From: 'Nostoc azollae' 0708
Lineage (GTDB): Bacteria; Cyanobacteriota; Cyanobacteriia; Cyanobacteriales; Nostocaceae
DNA length: 64,000 bases
Direction of reading: 5' to 3'
NCBI RefSeq assembly: GCF_000196515.1
Contig: NC_014248.1
Location: 3,166,001 to 3,230,000 of the forward strand
The notes beneath the pieces were generated by a model. It was not told the DNA's origin. It made no database searches and worked only from the letters and a program-made list of their open reading frames with translations. Below, piece after piece: positions 39,937-49,067 of the stretch. Position 1 is the first letter of the stretch, and the number at the start of each line of letters is the position of its first letter. Both the position numbers and the translations under genes were made by a program.

Positions 39937-40815
39937 CTATATATGAATCAGTTCCTTCTGGCTGAGATACATAGCAATTCCTTTTTCATAATAAGCAGCC
40001 TCATTAATAAAAATGGGATGTACAGTAGATTCTCCTTCATAAAAAATTTCTTTGCTTTCAAAAGTTAGAAATAGTGGATCACCAGAATATAGAGGTTGAT
40101 AGTCTCTAAACTGAAGTTGGGGGTGAATCATAGCTGCAATATCCCCATCTTCATTTCTGGGATAATTAACCACACCACTAGCTCTATAAACAGTAACACT
40201 ATTCTGAATGAGGGGATTTTTACCTTTGTTAAAATCTTCGAAATAGTCTAAGACTGCATAAACAAGATTTTCTGTTTGTTTAAATAATTCCCCATCTAAA
40301 GTACCCTGAGCTACAGCACCAACTTCTATAGAAAAACCTAATTGACACAGCGAACGGAGAAAACCACTGTTCCTAGCTTGCTGATGAATATAAACTTTTA
40401 CTAAAGGATTAATTGCACTTAAATAAGCAGCTAGTCCAAGTAATAAAGGATGTATATTACCAATAATAATACATAATCCCATATTGGCAGTAGTAGTATG
40501 TAAATCAATAATTACATCTACAAATTCCTGATTTTCTGGTTGCAGTATTGCTTGAATTTCTTTGGCTCTTAATTCCTCATAAATTGAAGATTTAGTAGCT
40601 GGTAAATTATCTCCTATAAAGCACCGATTTAAATCAATATCAACATATCTTCTACGGGCTAAAATAGCCTGAAGATTGCCTAATAATGCAAGACTTTCAA
40701 AACTATTTCTGTTAATTAAATGGGGATATTTTTGGAATTTTTTGACTAAATAAACTCCGATTAATTCATTACCATGAATTCCTCCCACAATTGCCAATCG
40801 ATTGATTGGATTCAT
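39937..40815 (-). CDS. Aspartoacylase / succinylglutamate desuccinylase-family zinc enzyme
   Basis: M14-type zinc hydrolase that releases an acyl group from an acylated amino acid such as N-acetylaspartate. The 292-residue protein has the first zinc motif VGGIHGNELIG (HxxE) at residue 12, RYVDIDLNRCF, the DLHTTTANMG segment with the third His, and a conserved FSIEVGAVAQGTLDG. The family is common in cyanobacteria, but its substrate there is not known. It lies 120 bp beyond the last HEP-like gene, on the same strand and past a hairpin, so I regard it as a separate unit. Confidence 0.88.
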   Translation of the reverse strand: MNPINRLAIVGGIHGNELIGVYLVKKFQKYPHLINRNSFESLALLGNLQAILARRRYVDIDLNRCFIGDNLPATKSSIYEELRAKEIQAILQPENQEFVDVIIDLHTTTANMGLCIIIGNIHPLLLGLAAYLSAINPLVKVYIHQQARNSGFLRSLCQLGFSIEVGAVAQGTLDGELFKQTENLVYAVLDYFEDFNKGKNPLIQNSVTVYRASGVVNYPRNEDGDIAAMIHPQLQFRDYQPLYSGDPLFLTFESKEIFYEGESTVHPIFINEAAYYEKGIAMYLSQKELIHI

Positions 40816-40867
40816 AATTACCTCATCTAGACAAAACTTTGATAAAAATTAGAAATTGACAAGGATC

Positions 40868-40900
40868 AAATTCCCGACTTCTTGAAGAAACCGGGAATCT
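40868..40900. repeat. Hairpin repeat after the HEP-like cluster
   Basis: AATTCCCGACTTCTTGAAG and its complement-like half GAAACCGGGAATCTT form a stem with one or two mismatches. It is the same family as 11834 and 8831. It lies 36 bp past the wzy-like stop and might mark the end of that transcript, but it lacks a T-run. Confidence 0.6.
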
Positions 40901-40935
40901 TGTTGTTCACTAAAAATTGAGGACGGCAATATAAG

Positions 40936-42369
40936 CTACATTTTCATTCCTTGATGCTGATAGTATTTATGTGCTGCCATAGCCATAGCCAAAAATCCCC
41001 ACATAATCATACCTGCCACACTCAACATCCCGCTATAGATAATTAACTGAGCGCAGGAACTGATACTAATAGCACGAGCAGCACTGACAAAACTATCAAA
41101 GCGACCTTCGGTATACCTGCTCACACTGACCAGCATCAAGACTAACCCAGTAATATAAGGTATAGCACCGAACCAACCCAAAGTAAAAAACATATCTAAA
41201 ATACCACTGTCAATGACGATAACTTCTATTTGTCCAGTTTTTTCATTGACCTTCCAAATATTTCCTAAACCGTTACCGAGAACAGTAGTTAGGGCTAAAT
41301 TGAGATTCCGATCATAAGTTTCTGATCTGTCCTTAAAGCTACCATCTTTTTCCAAGTTGGAAAAACTTTCTAAACGAGTAGTCACAACTTTGGAAATAGG
41401 TTCAATAGTCACTAATGGTAAGACACACATAGCCATGACTAAAATGATCGTAATTAAGCGCAGTTGAATTTTGGTTTTCACTGAACCAAAAATAAGGATG
41501 ATTCCTAATAACCACCCACCCCAACTAGTACGTACTTGTGAAAGTAAAAACGATAGATAACCAACCGCTGAGGCAGGGAAAATTAATGCACCTGTACTGG
41601 TAAATAATAACAGCAACCCCGTTTGCATCACGGTACCAAATGGCCCTGGTGAGTGCAATGTACTCCAAACCCGCATCCCAAATGCTACAGGATTACCAGC
41701 GCTGGTGAACATTTTTGATTCTGTCAACCAAAATTGATCCCATTCAGGAGCAGCTACAAATTGATATACACCATAAGCTCCTGTAATTAAAACGCACCAG
41801 ATAAATACACGCTGAAAGTGTTGGCGATAGCTAGGGTAATCTCGCCAATTCATAAATAAATGAAAAGCGAAAATAATGGGACTCAACCAGTCTAAAAAAC
41901 CGCGTATGACTGGAACTGGTTGATTAAAAATCAACCCTACTAAACCACCATAGGATACGCCAATAACACCCAAGATAAAAGGCAAACCACCTTGACGGAT
42001 GGCATTAGGTAGGTATTTGAGCAACGTGGCAATGGTGACAAATACCACTAAATATGGGGCTATGAGCATTTGACGGGTGGGATCCCAACCAACCTGATAA
42101 TCAACTAAACGAGTGAGTAAAGGTGTGAGAAACCAAATCCACCAAGTAAAGCCGATGTAAAGAATGGGATGACGCAAGTATAAAAATATGGCTACTAATA
42201 AAGATGTGGCAGGAAAAACTATCCGCAATAAGCTCGCTGCACCACCAAAGTAGTAAGTTGCGATGAGTAATAGGAAGCTGAAAATAACTATCCAACTTTG
42301 TGCAGATCGATCTTGTGGAGAAAAGGTTGATTGTGAAAAACTATTAGGAAGTATCTGTTTGGAAAACAT
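40936..42369 (-). CDS. Wzy / O-antigen-ligase-like polysaccharide polymerase
   Basis: Polytopic inner-membrane protein with about 11-12 hydrophobic helices, of the O-antigen ligase/Wzy type that links glycan repeat units or ligates a polymer. I use the ATG at 42369 (MFSKQILPNSFSQSTF); the longer frame reaching 42552 runs through the upstream gene's end and repeat-rich DNA. Length 477 residues. The central region has QVRTSWGGWLLGIILIFGSV, a Wzy-C-like loop (ARG/Trp-rich) seen in ligases. It is the last gene of the HEP-like cluster, matching the position of the wzy-like gene (alr2841, from memory) in Anabaena PCC 7120. Confidence 0.78.
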   Translation of the reverse strand: MFSKQILPNSFSQSTFSPQDRSAQSWIVIFSFLLLIATYYFGGAASLLRIVFPATSLLVAIFLYLRHPILYIGFTWWIWFLTPLLTRLVDYQVGWDPTRQMLIAPYLVVFVTIATLLKYLPNAIRQGGLPFILGVIGVSYGGLVGLIFNQPVPVIRGFLDWLSPIIFAFHLFMNWRDYPSYRQHFQRVFIWCVLITGAYGVYQFVAAPEWDQFWLTESKMFTSAGNPVAFGMRVWSTLHSPGPFGTVMQTGLLLLFTSTGALIFPASAVGYLSFLLSQVRTSWGGWLLGIILIFGSVKTKIQLRLITIILVMAMCVLPLVTIEPISKVVTTRLESFSNLEKDGSFKDRSETYDRNLNLALTTVLGNGLGNIWKVNEKTGQIEVIVIDSGILDMFFTLGWFGAIPYITGLVLMLVSVSRYTEGRFDSFVSAARAISISSCAQLIIYSGMLSVAGMIMWGFLAMAMAAHKYYQHQGMKM

Positions 42370-42472
42370 ACAAGTTTGAATTTGGGATTTCGGATTGAAT
42401 GATCTAAAATTTAAAGTTGTCAATCCAAAATTGACTTGACAGAAGGCAAGAAGTTTATTTAATTTTAGATTT

Positions 42473-43405
42473 CTAATTTTGTATTTTGAACTGATTTGTT
42501 TGCCATCCTTGCCATCGCCCACGCAAAGATGCTTGCAATTTTTTATTAACAATTTTGCCTTGACTGGGGAAAAGTCTCAGCCATTGGACGAAGCCTAAAC
42601 AGTCTCTTGTTCCTACTAATATTGCCCAGAATAAAAAGGCGATTCGGCGTAATGGAGACAGATGTTCTAATAAAACTACTGTTTCATTGTGGACTAAGTT
42701 AGTACAGGCAATTTCATTAAAGTTTTGACGTTGGTCTTCATCAAAACGTTGGGCTGGGTAGTGATCTACGGCCACGCTGGGATCGTAAATGATTTTCCAA
42801 CCTGATCGTTGTAGTGCAAAGGTAAATGCCATTTCAAAGTGTACTTGTGCGCCAGTTCCTCGCATTCTTTGATCAAATTGCAATTTGCCGATTGCCTGTG
42901 TACGAAAACTCATATTTACACCTTTGAGAACATCCACTTCACGGGGTCCGCCTACTCCAAGATGATGGTTGCCAATTACACGCCCAAACCACTGTAAGCG
43001 TCCTACTATTGAACATGAACTATCTTCTATCTTTTCACCCCGGTGTACCCAATCACGGCCACCAACACCACCTATGCAACCATCGTTTTGAAAATGAGCA
43101 GTGATTTTTTGCAACCAATCAGGATGAGGTGCGGCATCATCATCAGTGATGGAAACTATGTCTCCTGTTACTTCTGCTAGTCCGGCATTGAGGGCTGCGA
43201 CGACTCCAGGTTGTGTGACTGTGACAGTTTGTAAAGGTAGGTTGTGGGGAGAAAATAGGTTCAAGAATTGCCAAGTTTCTGTATCTGTATCTCGAACTAC
43301 GATAATAGCCTGATTAACTGGTTTAGTTTGGGCTTGCAGTGCGGAAAGGCAGTGTAACAAGTCTTGAGGACGGCGATAGGTGGGGATAAGAACTGTATTC
43401 CTCAT
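42473..43405 (-). CDS. GT2-family glycosyltransferase
   Basis: GT-A fold inverting glycosyltransferase of 310 residues. It has VLIPTYRRPQDLLHCLSALQ (GT2 start), the metal-binding ITDDDAAPHPDWL motif near residue 91, and VDVLKGVNMSFR before an ALQRSGWKI block. The start ATG at 43405 lies inside the 3' end of the preceding GT4 gene, giving an 83-bp overlap in a different frame, which is unusual. A C-terminal hydrophobic stretch (IAFLFWAILVGTRDCLGF) suggests membrane association. It would add a sugar to the lipid-linked HEP repeat. Confidence 0.88.
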   Translation of the reverse strand: MRNTVLIPTYRRPQDLLHCLSALQAQTKPVNQAIIVVRDTDTETWQFLNLFSPHNLPLQTVTVTQPGVVAALNAGLAEVTGDIVSITDDDAAPHPDWLQKITAHFQNDGCIGGVGGRDWVHRGEKIEDSSCSIVGRLQWFGRVIGNHHLGVGGPREVDVLKGVNMSFRTQAIGKLQFDQRMRGTGAQVHFEMAFTFALQRSGWKIIYDPSVAVDHYPAQRFDEDQRQNFNEIACTNLVHNETVVLLEHLSPLRRIAFLFWAILVGTRDCLGFVQWLRLFPSQGKIVNKKLQASLRGRWQGWQTNQFKIQN

Positions 43406-44525
43406 GTTTCATTAACTCTTCAAATAAATCTAAATAGGTTTGTGCCATAGTTACCCAGCTATGTTGTTCAGCAATAGTACGAGCGACTTTACCCATTTGT
43501 TGACGTAGTGTGCGATCGCTACTTAATAATTTCAAAGCATTGGCTAAAGTATCAATATCATCACAATCGGGTAAAACAATTCCACAAGCTGGTGTTACTA
43601 AATCAGCTGCACCAGTGGTTTTAGCAGTAATCACAGGTAAACCTGAAGCCATCGCTTCAATTACTACTAACCCAAAAGGTTCATAACGGGAAGGAAAAAC
43701 AAATAAATCTGATGCCTGTTGAATTTGCGGCATATCACGGCGATAACCTAAAAAATGTACCCGTTCAGTTAATTTTAAGTCCGCAACCATTTCTGGATAG
43801 GGGCTATCTTTGGTTTCACCAACAACTGCTAAATGTAAACTAGGAACTTTTACTAAGGCATGAAGTACAGTATCTAAGTTTTTGCGAGAAATGCGAATAT
43901 CTCCAGCAAACAATGCCAACGTCACATTTTCACGTATCCCCAACTTTTGGCGAGAACTCGCACCAGGGGAAAATTCTTGTAAATCAACTCCATTCACAAT
44001 CACACGAATATTAGCACGGGGTACGCCAATATTAACTAATTCTTCAGCTACTTTTGTAGATATAGCGATAACAACTTTAGTTTGGCGAAAAGCTTCTTTT
44101 TCCCAATAAGCATTAATAGCAGTGTAGAGCCACTGATATAAACCATATAAATCTCGTCGTTGACGAGCAATATGTACAGGCGATTTCCACCAAGAACTAT
44201 GGACGAAATGCACAGCATTGACATCAGTAGCGCCCATGGTAATCGCACCATTGGCTTTAATTAAATCAACTTCGCCCCGATGTTTACGTAACCAATCACC
44301 GCTTTTTTTAGCAAATACAAAATTGCGAACAAATTCACTCGGATATCCATCAACAGAAATGGAAACCCAATTTACTGCAGTATTATGTTCTAATTCAGGT
44401 GCTATTTCACTCGACAATAATGTCAAATTATGACCACGACGGAGTGCTTCCATAGCTACTTCATAATTGACTCGTCCTTGACCATCACCTTTTCGGATTT
44501 TATGGGTAACAATGCAAATTCTCAT
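43323..44525 (-). CDS. GT4-family glycosyltransferase
   Basis: A 400-residue GT-B transferase. It starts MRICIVTHKIRKGDGQGRVNY at 44525 and has VNGVDLQEFSPGAS, LALFAGDIRISRKNLDTVLHAL, HFLGYRRDMPQIQQ and SRYEPFGLVVIEAMASGLPVI with the EX7E motif. The natural C-terminus in relatives should be near FEELM; the extra 30 residues (HEEYSSYPHLSPSSRLVTL and on) are out-of-frame sequence of the next gene, so an original stop may have been lost. Confidence 0.9.
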   Translation of the reverse strand: MRICIVTHKIRKGDGQGRVNYEVAMEALRRGHNLTLLSSEIAPELEHNTAVNWVSISVDGYPSEFVRNFVFAKKSGDWLRKHRGEVDLIKANGAITMGATDVNAVHFVHSSWWKSPVHIARQRRDLYGLYQWLYTAINAYWEKEAFRQTKVVIAISTKVAEELVNIGVPRANIRVIVNGVDLQEFSPGASSRQKLGIRENVTLALFAGDIRISRKNLDTVLHALVKVPSLHLAVVGETKDSPYPEMVADLKLTERVHFLGYRRDMPQIQQASDLFVFPSRYEPFGLVVIEAMASGLPVITAKTTGAADLVTPACGIVLPDCDDIDTLANALKLLSSDRTLRQQMGKVARTIAEQHSWVTMAQTYLDLFEELMKHEEYSSYPHLSPSSRLVTLPFRTASPN

Positions 44526-44577
44526 TGCTCACCTCTCAATTTTATAAATCAATTTCAGATAAAAATGAATACAATAT

Positions 44578-45567
44578 TTAGTAAACACTCAGTAACTTAT
44601 TAGTTATGATCTGAGGTGTGAAACTGAGAGTAAGTGCTGTTAAAGTCCGCAAATTAAATTTTTGCTCATTCAAAGCTTGCCAAAAATAAGAACGTGCTGC
44701 TTTCGTTTTATTATCTAGTAACAACCCAATGCCTAAGGTTGTATTAGCTTCTAACCATAATTTTTTAAAGTGTGAATAATACTCCTGTAAACGGACATCT
44801 TTCATAAAAACTTTATAACAGAATATTTCACTTTCAGCCTTGCGAATTTTTGCCTGTACATTACGTCTACCACTGAGCATAGTATCAGTTTGCTCATGCT
44901 CACGATAATAGGTCAACTTTTCTGGATAATAATAAACAGCATATCCTGATATATAACACAGGTAACTTAAATATAAATCCCACATTCCCCCAATTTCTGC
45001 AGGAATACTATCCCAATCAATCAAACCATTACGAATTACACAAGCTGCGGCAGTAGGGATACTTTTATCAACTAAGGCAATTTTCTGAAAATCCTCATGA
45101 ATTCCTGAAGTGATTCGATCACGCTTATAACTGCGTGAATTTCCTTCCGTAGCAGCAACATTAATTTGACCTTGAGCATCAATAATATATTGGTCACAAA
45201 AAGCTAGAATTAAGTTAGAATTTGCCTCTAATGGTGGTATGAGTTTAGCTAGAAAATCTTGATTCCAGATATCATCATCGTGAAGACTAGCTACATATTT
45301 ACCCTGTGCCATCTTAAAGGCATTCATCTGATTAGTTAGCATTCCCACATTTTCTGTATGTCGCCAAAACTTAATGCGGGAGTCCCCAAAAGATGCAACT
45401 AAATTTTGAGGATCTTCAGGACTAAAATTATCAGAAACAATAATTTCAATATTTTGATAGGTCTGTTTAAAAGCACTAGAAATAGCTTGTTCTAGATATT
45501 GTGGTCTGTTATAAGTAGGAATAATCACGCTAACTAGTGGTTCTAGTAATTCAGAATTAATAGTCAT
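44578..45567 (-). CDS. GT2-family glycosyltransferase
   Basis: A 329-residue GT-A enzyme. I take the ATG at 45567 (MTINSELLEPLVSVIIPTYN) over a TTG eight codons upstream. It has VSVIIPTYNRPQYLEQAI, VSDNFSPEDP and the metal motif VASLHDDDIWNQDF near residue 90. A Trp-rich central part (GGMWDLYLSYLCY) follows and a helical C-terminus. It lies 52 bp before the GT4 gene on the same strand and is probably in the same transcript. Confidence 0.88.
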   Translation of the reverse strand: MTINSELLEPLVSVIIPTYNRPQYLEQAISSAFKQTYQNIEIIVSDNFSPEDPQNLVASFGDSRIKFWRHTENVGMLTNQMNAFKMAQGKYVASLHDDDIWNQDFLAKLIPPLEANSNLILAFCDQYIIDAQGQINVAATEGNSRSYKRDRITSGIHEDFQKIALVDKSIPTAAACVIRNGLIDWDSIPAEIGGMWDLYLSYLCYISGYAVYYYPEKLTYYREHEQTDTMLSGRRNVQAKIRKAESEIFCYKVFMKDVRLQEYYSHFKKLWLEANTTLGIGLLLDNKTKAARSYFWQALNEQKFNLRTLTALTLSFTPQIITNKLLSVY

Positions 45568-45642
45568 AATTTCAACTCGGTATACTTCCAAAAGTAAAGA
45601 ATATAAATTAACGGTAGAGCCATACAGATAAATAGAAACTAT

Positions 45643-45686
45643 CCCAGATATTTAAGTTTATTTCCCCAGATATTTAAGTTTATTTC
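45643..45686. repeat. Perfect 22-bp tandem duplication
   Basis: Two exact copies of a 22-base unit beginning CCCAGATATTTAAG, at 45643-45664 and 45665-45686, in the 321-bp gap between two HEP-like genes. Nothing else is recognised in that gap. Confidence 0.9.
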
Positions 45687-45888
45687 CATCTGACCTTACA
45701 ACTTATCGAAGGCATGAAATAAACAAACCGCAAAGTAAAGAGCGCTTTAAATGGCTTGTGAGTTAGTCTGTTGATTTTCTTAGCAAAATTGGAATGTTAC
45801 TGATAATTACATATAAATTCCAAGTATAAAATGGTTATATTTAAAATGCTAATTGATAACCAATCAACTCCAGAAAATAATAATTTAT

Positions 45889-47076
45889 TCAGATGTTTGT
45901 CAAGGTTGATACTTGAGTTGTGCTAGTTATTGGCTGTTGGTAAATTGTCTCTAAAAACCGTAATGCAGTCGGGACTGGACTATAATTTTCAATTGCCCAC
46001 TGCCTTCCTTGTACACCAATTTTTTCTAAAATTTTTGGTTCATCAGCTATTCTATTAATAGTTCCTTGTACATTATCTAAGTCTATGCCAATATAATGCC
46101 GCCAATTTTCAGGCATCACAGGAAGAGAAAGCCCATATTTCTCAAAATCCAAATGAAAAGTAGTACAGCCAGCTGCCAATGACTCCCAAAATCGCCAACT
46201 ATCCCACTGTACAACCGTGTTAGATTTCAATCTCAGATTACTCAGAAGATTCTTCCCAATCCGATTCATTAACATACCTGGATCATTAGGCCAAGCAGGA
46301 ACAAAAAAGCCGCCAAAACAAGCACAAGCCATGGAATTTTTGAGTCGGTTATAATAACTTGGATAATGGCGTTTACCTGTTTGTAACCATTGCAATTCAT
46401 GATATGGATCAGTTGAATGGTCATCTGGATGCTCAATACTATTATCTACCTGTAGCATATTTTTAATGTGAGGGATGAAGGTACTAGCACTAAAATTTCT
46501 AACGGGATGACCTTTTTTCCAATGCCTAAAATTAATCAGAATTTGGTTTTTTCGCTCATAAGAGTTGGGAACTTCTTTCAGTTCCTGTAAAATCCGATTA
46601 CTCAAACCATAAGCCCAGGGATAAAAATTCTTAGCATATTTGAGTTTATTATTGTAATGATTGCGAAGAATAAAATCAAATTGTCTAAATTCCGGTCTTT
46701 CTATGTAGGTTTTGTCACTATCCTCCCCATCTAAATACACAGTTGTATACGGACGATTGGGATGAGATAAATTATCTGGTAAAGGATAATTAATATGAAA
46801 CCAATTATTAGTTAATACCACAATAGAACAATCATCAGGTGTGATATCTGGTTGATGATTAAAAAGATATTTATTCTCTTGTGTTGATTCCTGCCAGTAG
46901 TTGACATTGGAAAACAAAGATATTCCCAGCTCCCGAAACCCTTCTGCCAAACAAATCAATAGATGTTGGAACTTATATTCTGGCTTAGTTTCTTCTCTAG
47001 GATCACAGAAGAAATATACTTTCCCATTAAATTTAGCTGGAAGATTGTTAATCATATCCTTAATGTTTCTTGACAT
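45889..47076 (-). CDS. Glycosyltransferase-like protein (exostosin/GT1-like), HEP cluster
   Basis: About 395 residues. The start is uncertain: TTG at 47097, ATG at 47076 (MSRNIKDM) or ATG at 47055; I use 47076. The protein has no signal peptide. A C-terminal part WDSWRFWESLAAGCTTFHLDFEKYG resembles the donor-binding region of exostosin-type and GT-B transferases, where ESLAAG precedes a nucleotide-sugar pocket, and it ends in a helix with WAIENYSPVPTALRFLETI, as in glycosyltransferases that lie next to hepA. No DxD motif is needed for this fold. It is placed 75 bp after the ABC exporter gene. Role inferred from fold hints and neighbours. Confidence 0.72.
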   Translation of the reverse strand: MSRNIKDMINNLPAKFNGKVYFFCDPREETKPEYKFQHLLICLAEGFRELGISLFSNVNYWQESTQENKYLFNHQPDITPDDCSIVVLTNNWFHINYPLPDNLSHPNRPYTTVYLDGEDSDKTYIERPEFRQFDFILRNHYNNKLKYAKNFYPWAYGLSNRILQELKEVPNSYERKNQILINFRHWKKGHPVRNFSASTFIPHIKNMLQVDNSIEHPDDHSTDPYHELQWLQTGKRHYPSYYNRLKNSMACACFGGFFVPAWPNDPGMLMNRIGKNLLSNLRLKSNTVVQWDSWRFWESLAAGCTTFHLDFEKYGLSLPVMPENWRHYIGIDLDNVQGTINRIADEPKILEKIGVQGRQWAIENYSPVPTALRFLETIYQQPITSTTQVSTLTNI

Positions 47077-47172
47077 AAAACCGAACTTATTTAACAAATT
47101 ATAGTTTATTTATGCTGCTCCCTTGCCTAATTAAATATACAAATAAAAGGTTTAATAGCTTAATTACTGTAC

Positions 47173-49002
47173 CTATCTCACTTCATTTTGAATTTGATAA
47201 TATTTCCAAAATTTACCACGTTGTTCTAGTAGGCTTTGGTATGCTCCCTGTTCGACAATTGTTCCTTGTTCAATCACTACCACTTTATCTGCTTTAGCAA
47301 TTGTGGAAAATCGATGGGCAATAACAATTACTGTACGACCGACAGTGAACTTTTCTAACAACTCTTGAATGACCTGCTCTGTAATTGCATCTAAAGCACT
47401 GGTTGGTTCATCTAAAATCAAAATGTCTGGATTTCTTACCAAAGCACGAGCAATCGCAATTCGTTGTTGTTGTCCTCCAGATAATTCAATCCCATCAGCA
47501 CCGACAATTGTATCCAAACCTTGAGGTAATTTTGTGATAAATTCTAGAGCATTTGCCAGCCGTGCGGCTTCTACAATTTCTGCCTCAGTTGCTTTTGGTG
47601 TCCCATAGGCAATGTTGTTGCGAATAGAAGTGTTGAAAATAAATGTTTTTTGACTAACTATCGCCATTTTACGACGCAGTGAATCAATTTCTAATTCTCG
47701 CAAATTCAGTCCATCGATCAGAATTTTTCCATCTATTGGCTCGTAAAATCTGGCTATTAAATCTGCTAGGGTACTTTTACCACCACCAGATGCACCCACT
47801 AAGGCGACCATTTTGCCTTTTTCAATGGTCAACGTGATATCTTTGAGTACAAGTTTATGCGGTTCATAACTAAAATTTAGAGCTATTATTTCTATGGCCC
47901 GTTGTAATCCCAAAAATTCAAGATGACCGTTTTCAAAGTAAGTTTTATCATCTGTTTTTAGGATATCTTTGAGATTTTCTACTGCTCCGGCTTGGGTACT
48001 TAAAAAAGCTATTACTCCATTCAAATCTTGAGTCATTGGCACAAGACGAAATAGTATAAAGAAGAAGGTTAATAATGAAGAAATCTTCATGAATCCTGTC
48101 ACTAGAGCCATAATGATCATTGAGATCAGAATCATAGTAGATAGGCTTTCAGCTAGAGGTTTAACTAGCAGAGAAATCCAATAAACACTCTTCCAAGTCT
48201 TAACGATATTGCCACTGGCCTGATAATATCGCTGTTGTTCAAATTCTTGAGTAGAACAAGCATGAACTGTGCGGATACCTTCGATAAACTCTAGCGCCCT
48301 TGAAGTAAAATGATCATTAGCTTTGGTAATAGCAAAACTACGTTCTCTAATTTGTTTATTTAGTGTTGATAGTCCTACTGCTAAAAGACTGAATAATAAA
48401 ACGGAAACTATGGAAAGTTGCCATGAAAACACAAATAATGAAATTGAATAAACAACTAGTGTTAAGGTTTTTGTGACTAAAAAAGCCATGCCTCCGAAAA
48501 TCTGCCTAATTCTCTCCATTTCATTGGTGAGAGTATTAATCAACTCTCCAGAATTTTTCTTGCCAAAATAACTAAGACTTTGAGCTGCTAATTGCCCAAA
48601 AATTCTTCTACGTAGATTATCTATTAAATTTATTTCACTAAACTGGATGCAAAGCTGTCCTAGATAGTTAAAAGATGCACGCATACAGGTTGTAATGATG
48701 ATTAACGCTGAAACGCGATATAATCGTTCATTTGCTGAAGCGTTAATTCCTAAGATAAAAATATCAAACCACTCAATTCCTGTTTTCAGAGGTTCAGCAC
48801 CAGGAGTAGTTAAACTTTGCAGAAATACTAGTAGAAAACCTAAGCCAAATCCCTCACAACTAGCAGCAAAAGCTGAAAAAACTATAGCTAAAGAGGCTAT
48901 AATCCGAAAGTGTTTAAACTCTCGTAATATTAAATAATTATTCTGCCAAAAGTTCGTAGCTTGTAGAATTTTTAATGTTGATGTCGGTAATTTTAGATAC
49001 AT
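47173..49002 (-). CDS. hepA: ABC exporter, fused permease-ATPase (HepA-like)
   Basis: A 609-residue half-transporter of the MsbA/LipidA exporter type. An N-terminal six-helix membrane domain (residues 30-320) is followed by an ATPase domain with Walker A VGASGGGKSTLADLIARF at about residue 400, signature LSGGQQQRIAIARAL and Walker B ILILDEPTSALDA, then the switch His in VIVIAHRFS. All motifs are intact. In Anabaena PCC 7120, HepA is needed for the heterocyst polysaccharide layer, and the gene order here (priming transferase, GT-A protein, ABC exporter, glycosyltransferases) fits that island. It probably exports lipid-linked glycan. Orthology is inferred from synteny. Confidence 0.88.
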   Translation of the reverse strand: MYLKLPTSTLKILQATNFWQNNYLILREFKHFRIIASLAIVFSAFAASCEGFGLGFLLVFLQSLTTPGAEPLKTGIEWFDIFILGINASANERLYRVSALIIITTCMRASFNYLGQLCIQFSEINLIDNLRRRIFGQLAAQSLSYFGKKNSGELINTLTNEMERIRQIFGGMAFLVTKTLTLVVYSISLFVFSWQLSIVSVLLFSLLAVGLSTLNKQIRERSFAITKANDHFTSRALEFIEGIRTVHACSTQEFEQQRYYQASGNIVKTWKSVYWISLLVKPLAESLSTMILISMIIMALVTGFMKISSLLTFFFILFRLVPMTQDLNGVIAFLSTQAGAVENLKDILKTDDKTYFENGHLEFLGLQRAIEIIALNFSYEPHKLVLKDITLTIEKGKMVALVGASGGGKSTLADLIARFYEPIDGKILIDGLNLRELEIDSLRRKMAIVSQKTFIFNTSIRNNIAYGTPKATEAEIVEAARLANALEFITKLPQGLDTIVGADGIELSGGQQQRIAIARALVRNPDILILDEPTSALDAITEQVIQELLEKFTVGRTVIVIAHRFSTIAKADKVVVIEQGTIVEQGAYQSLLEQRGKFWKYYQIQNEVR

Positions 49003-49067
49003 AAAATTGGGAATGATTTCTTTCAGAATTCAGCGCCAAAACTATAGTCAAAATATAATTAATCTAC

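Noticed and set aside
42370-42552. Longer N-terminus for the Wzy-like protein
   Set aside because: The extension lies over the end of the upstream gene and simple AATTTTGGATT-type intergenic repeats; the hydrophobic protein proper begins after the ATG at 42369.
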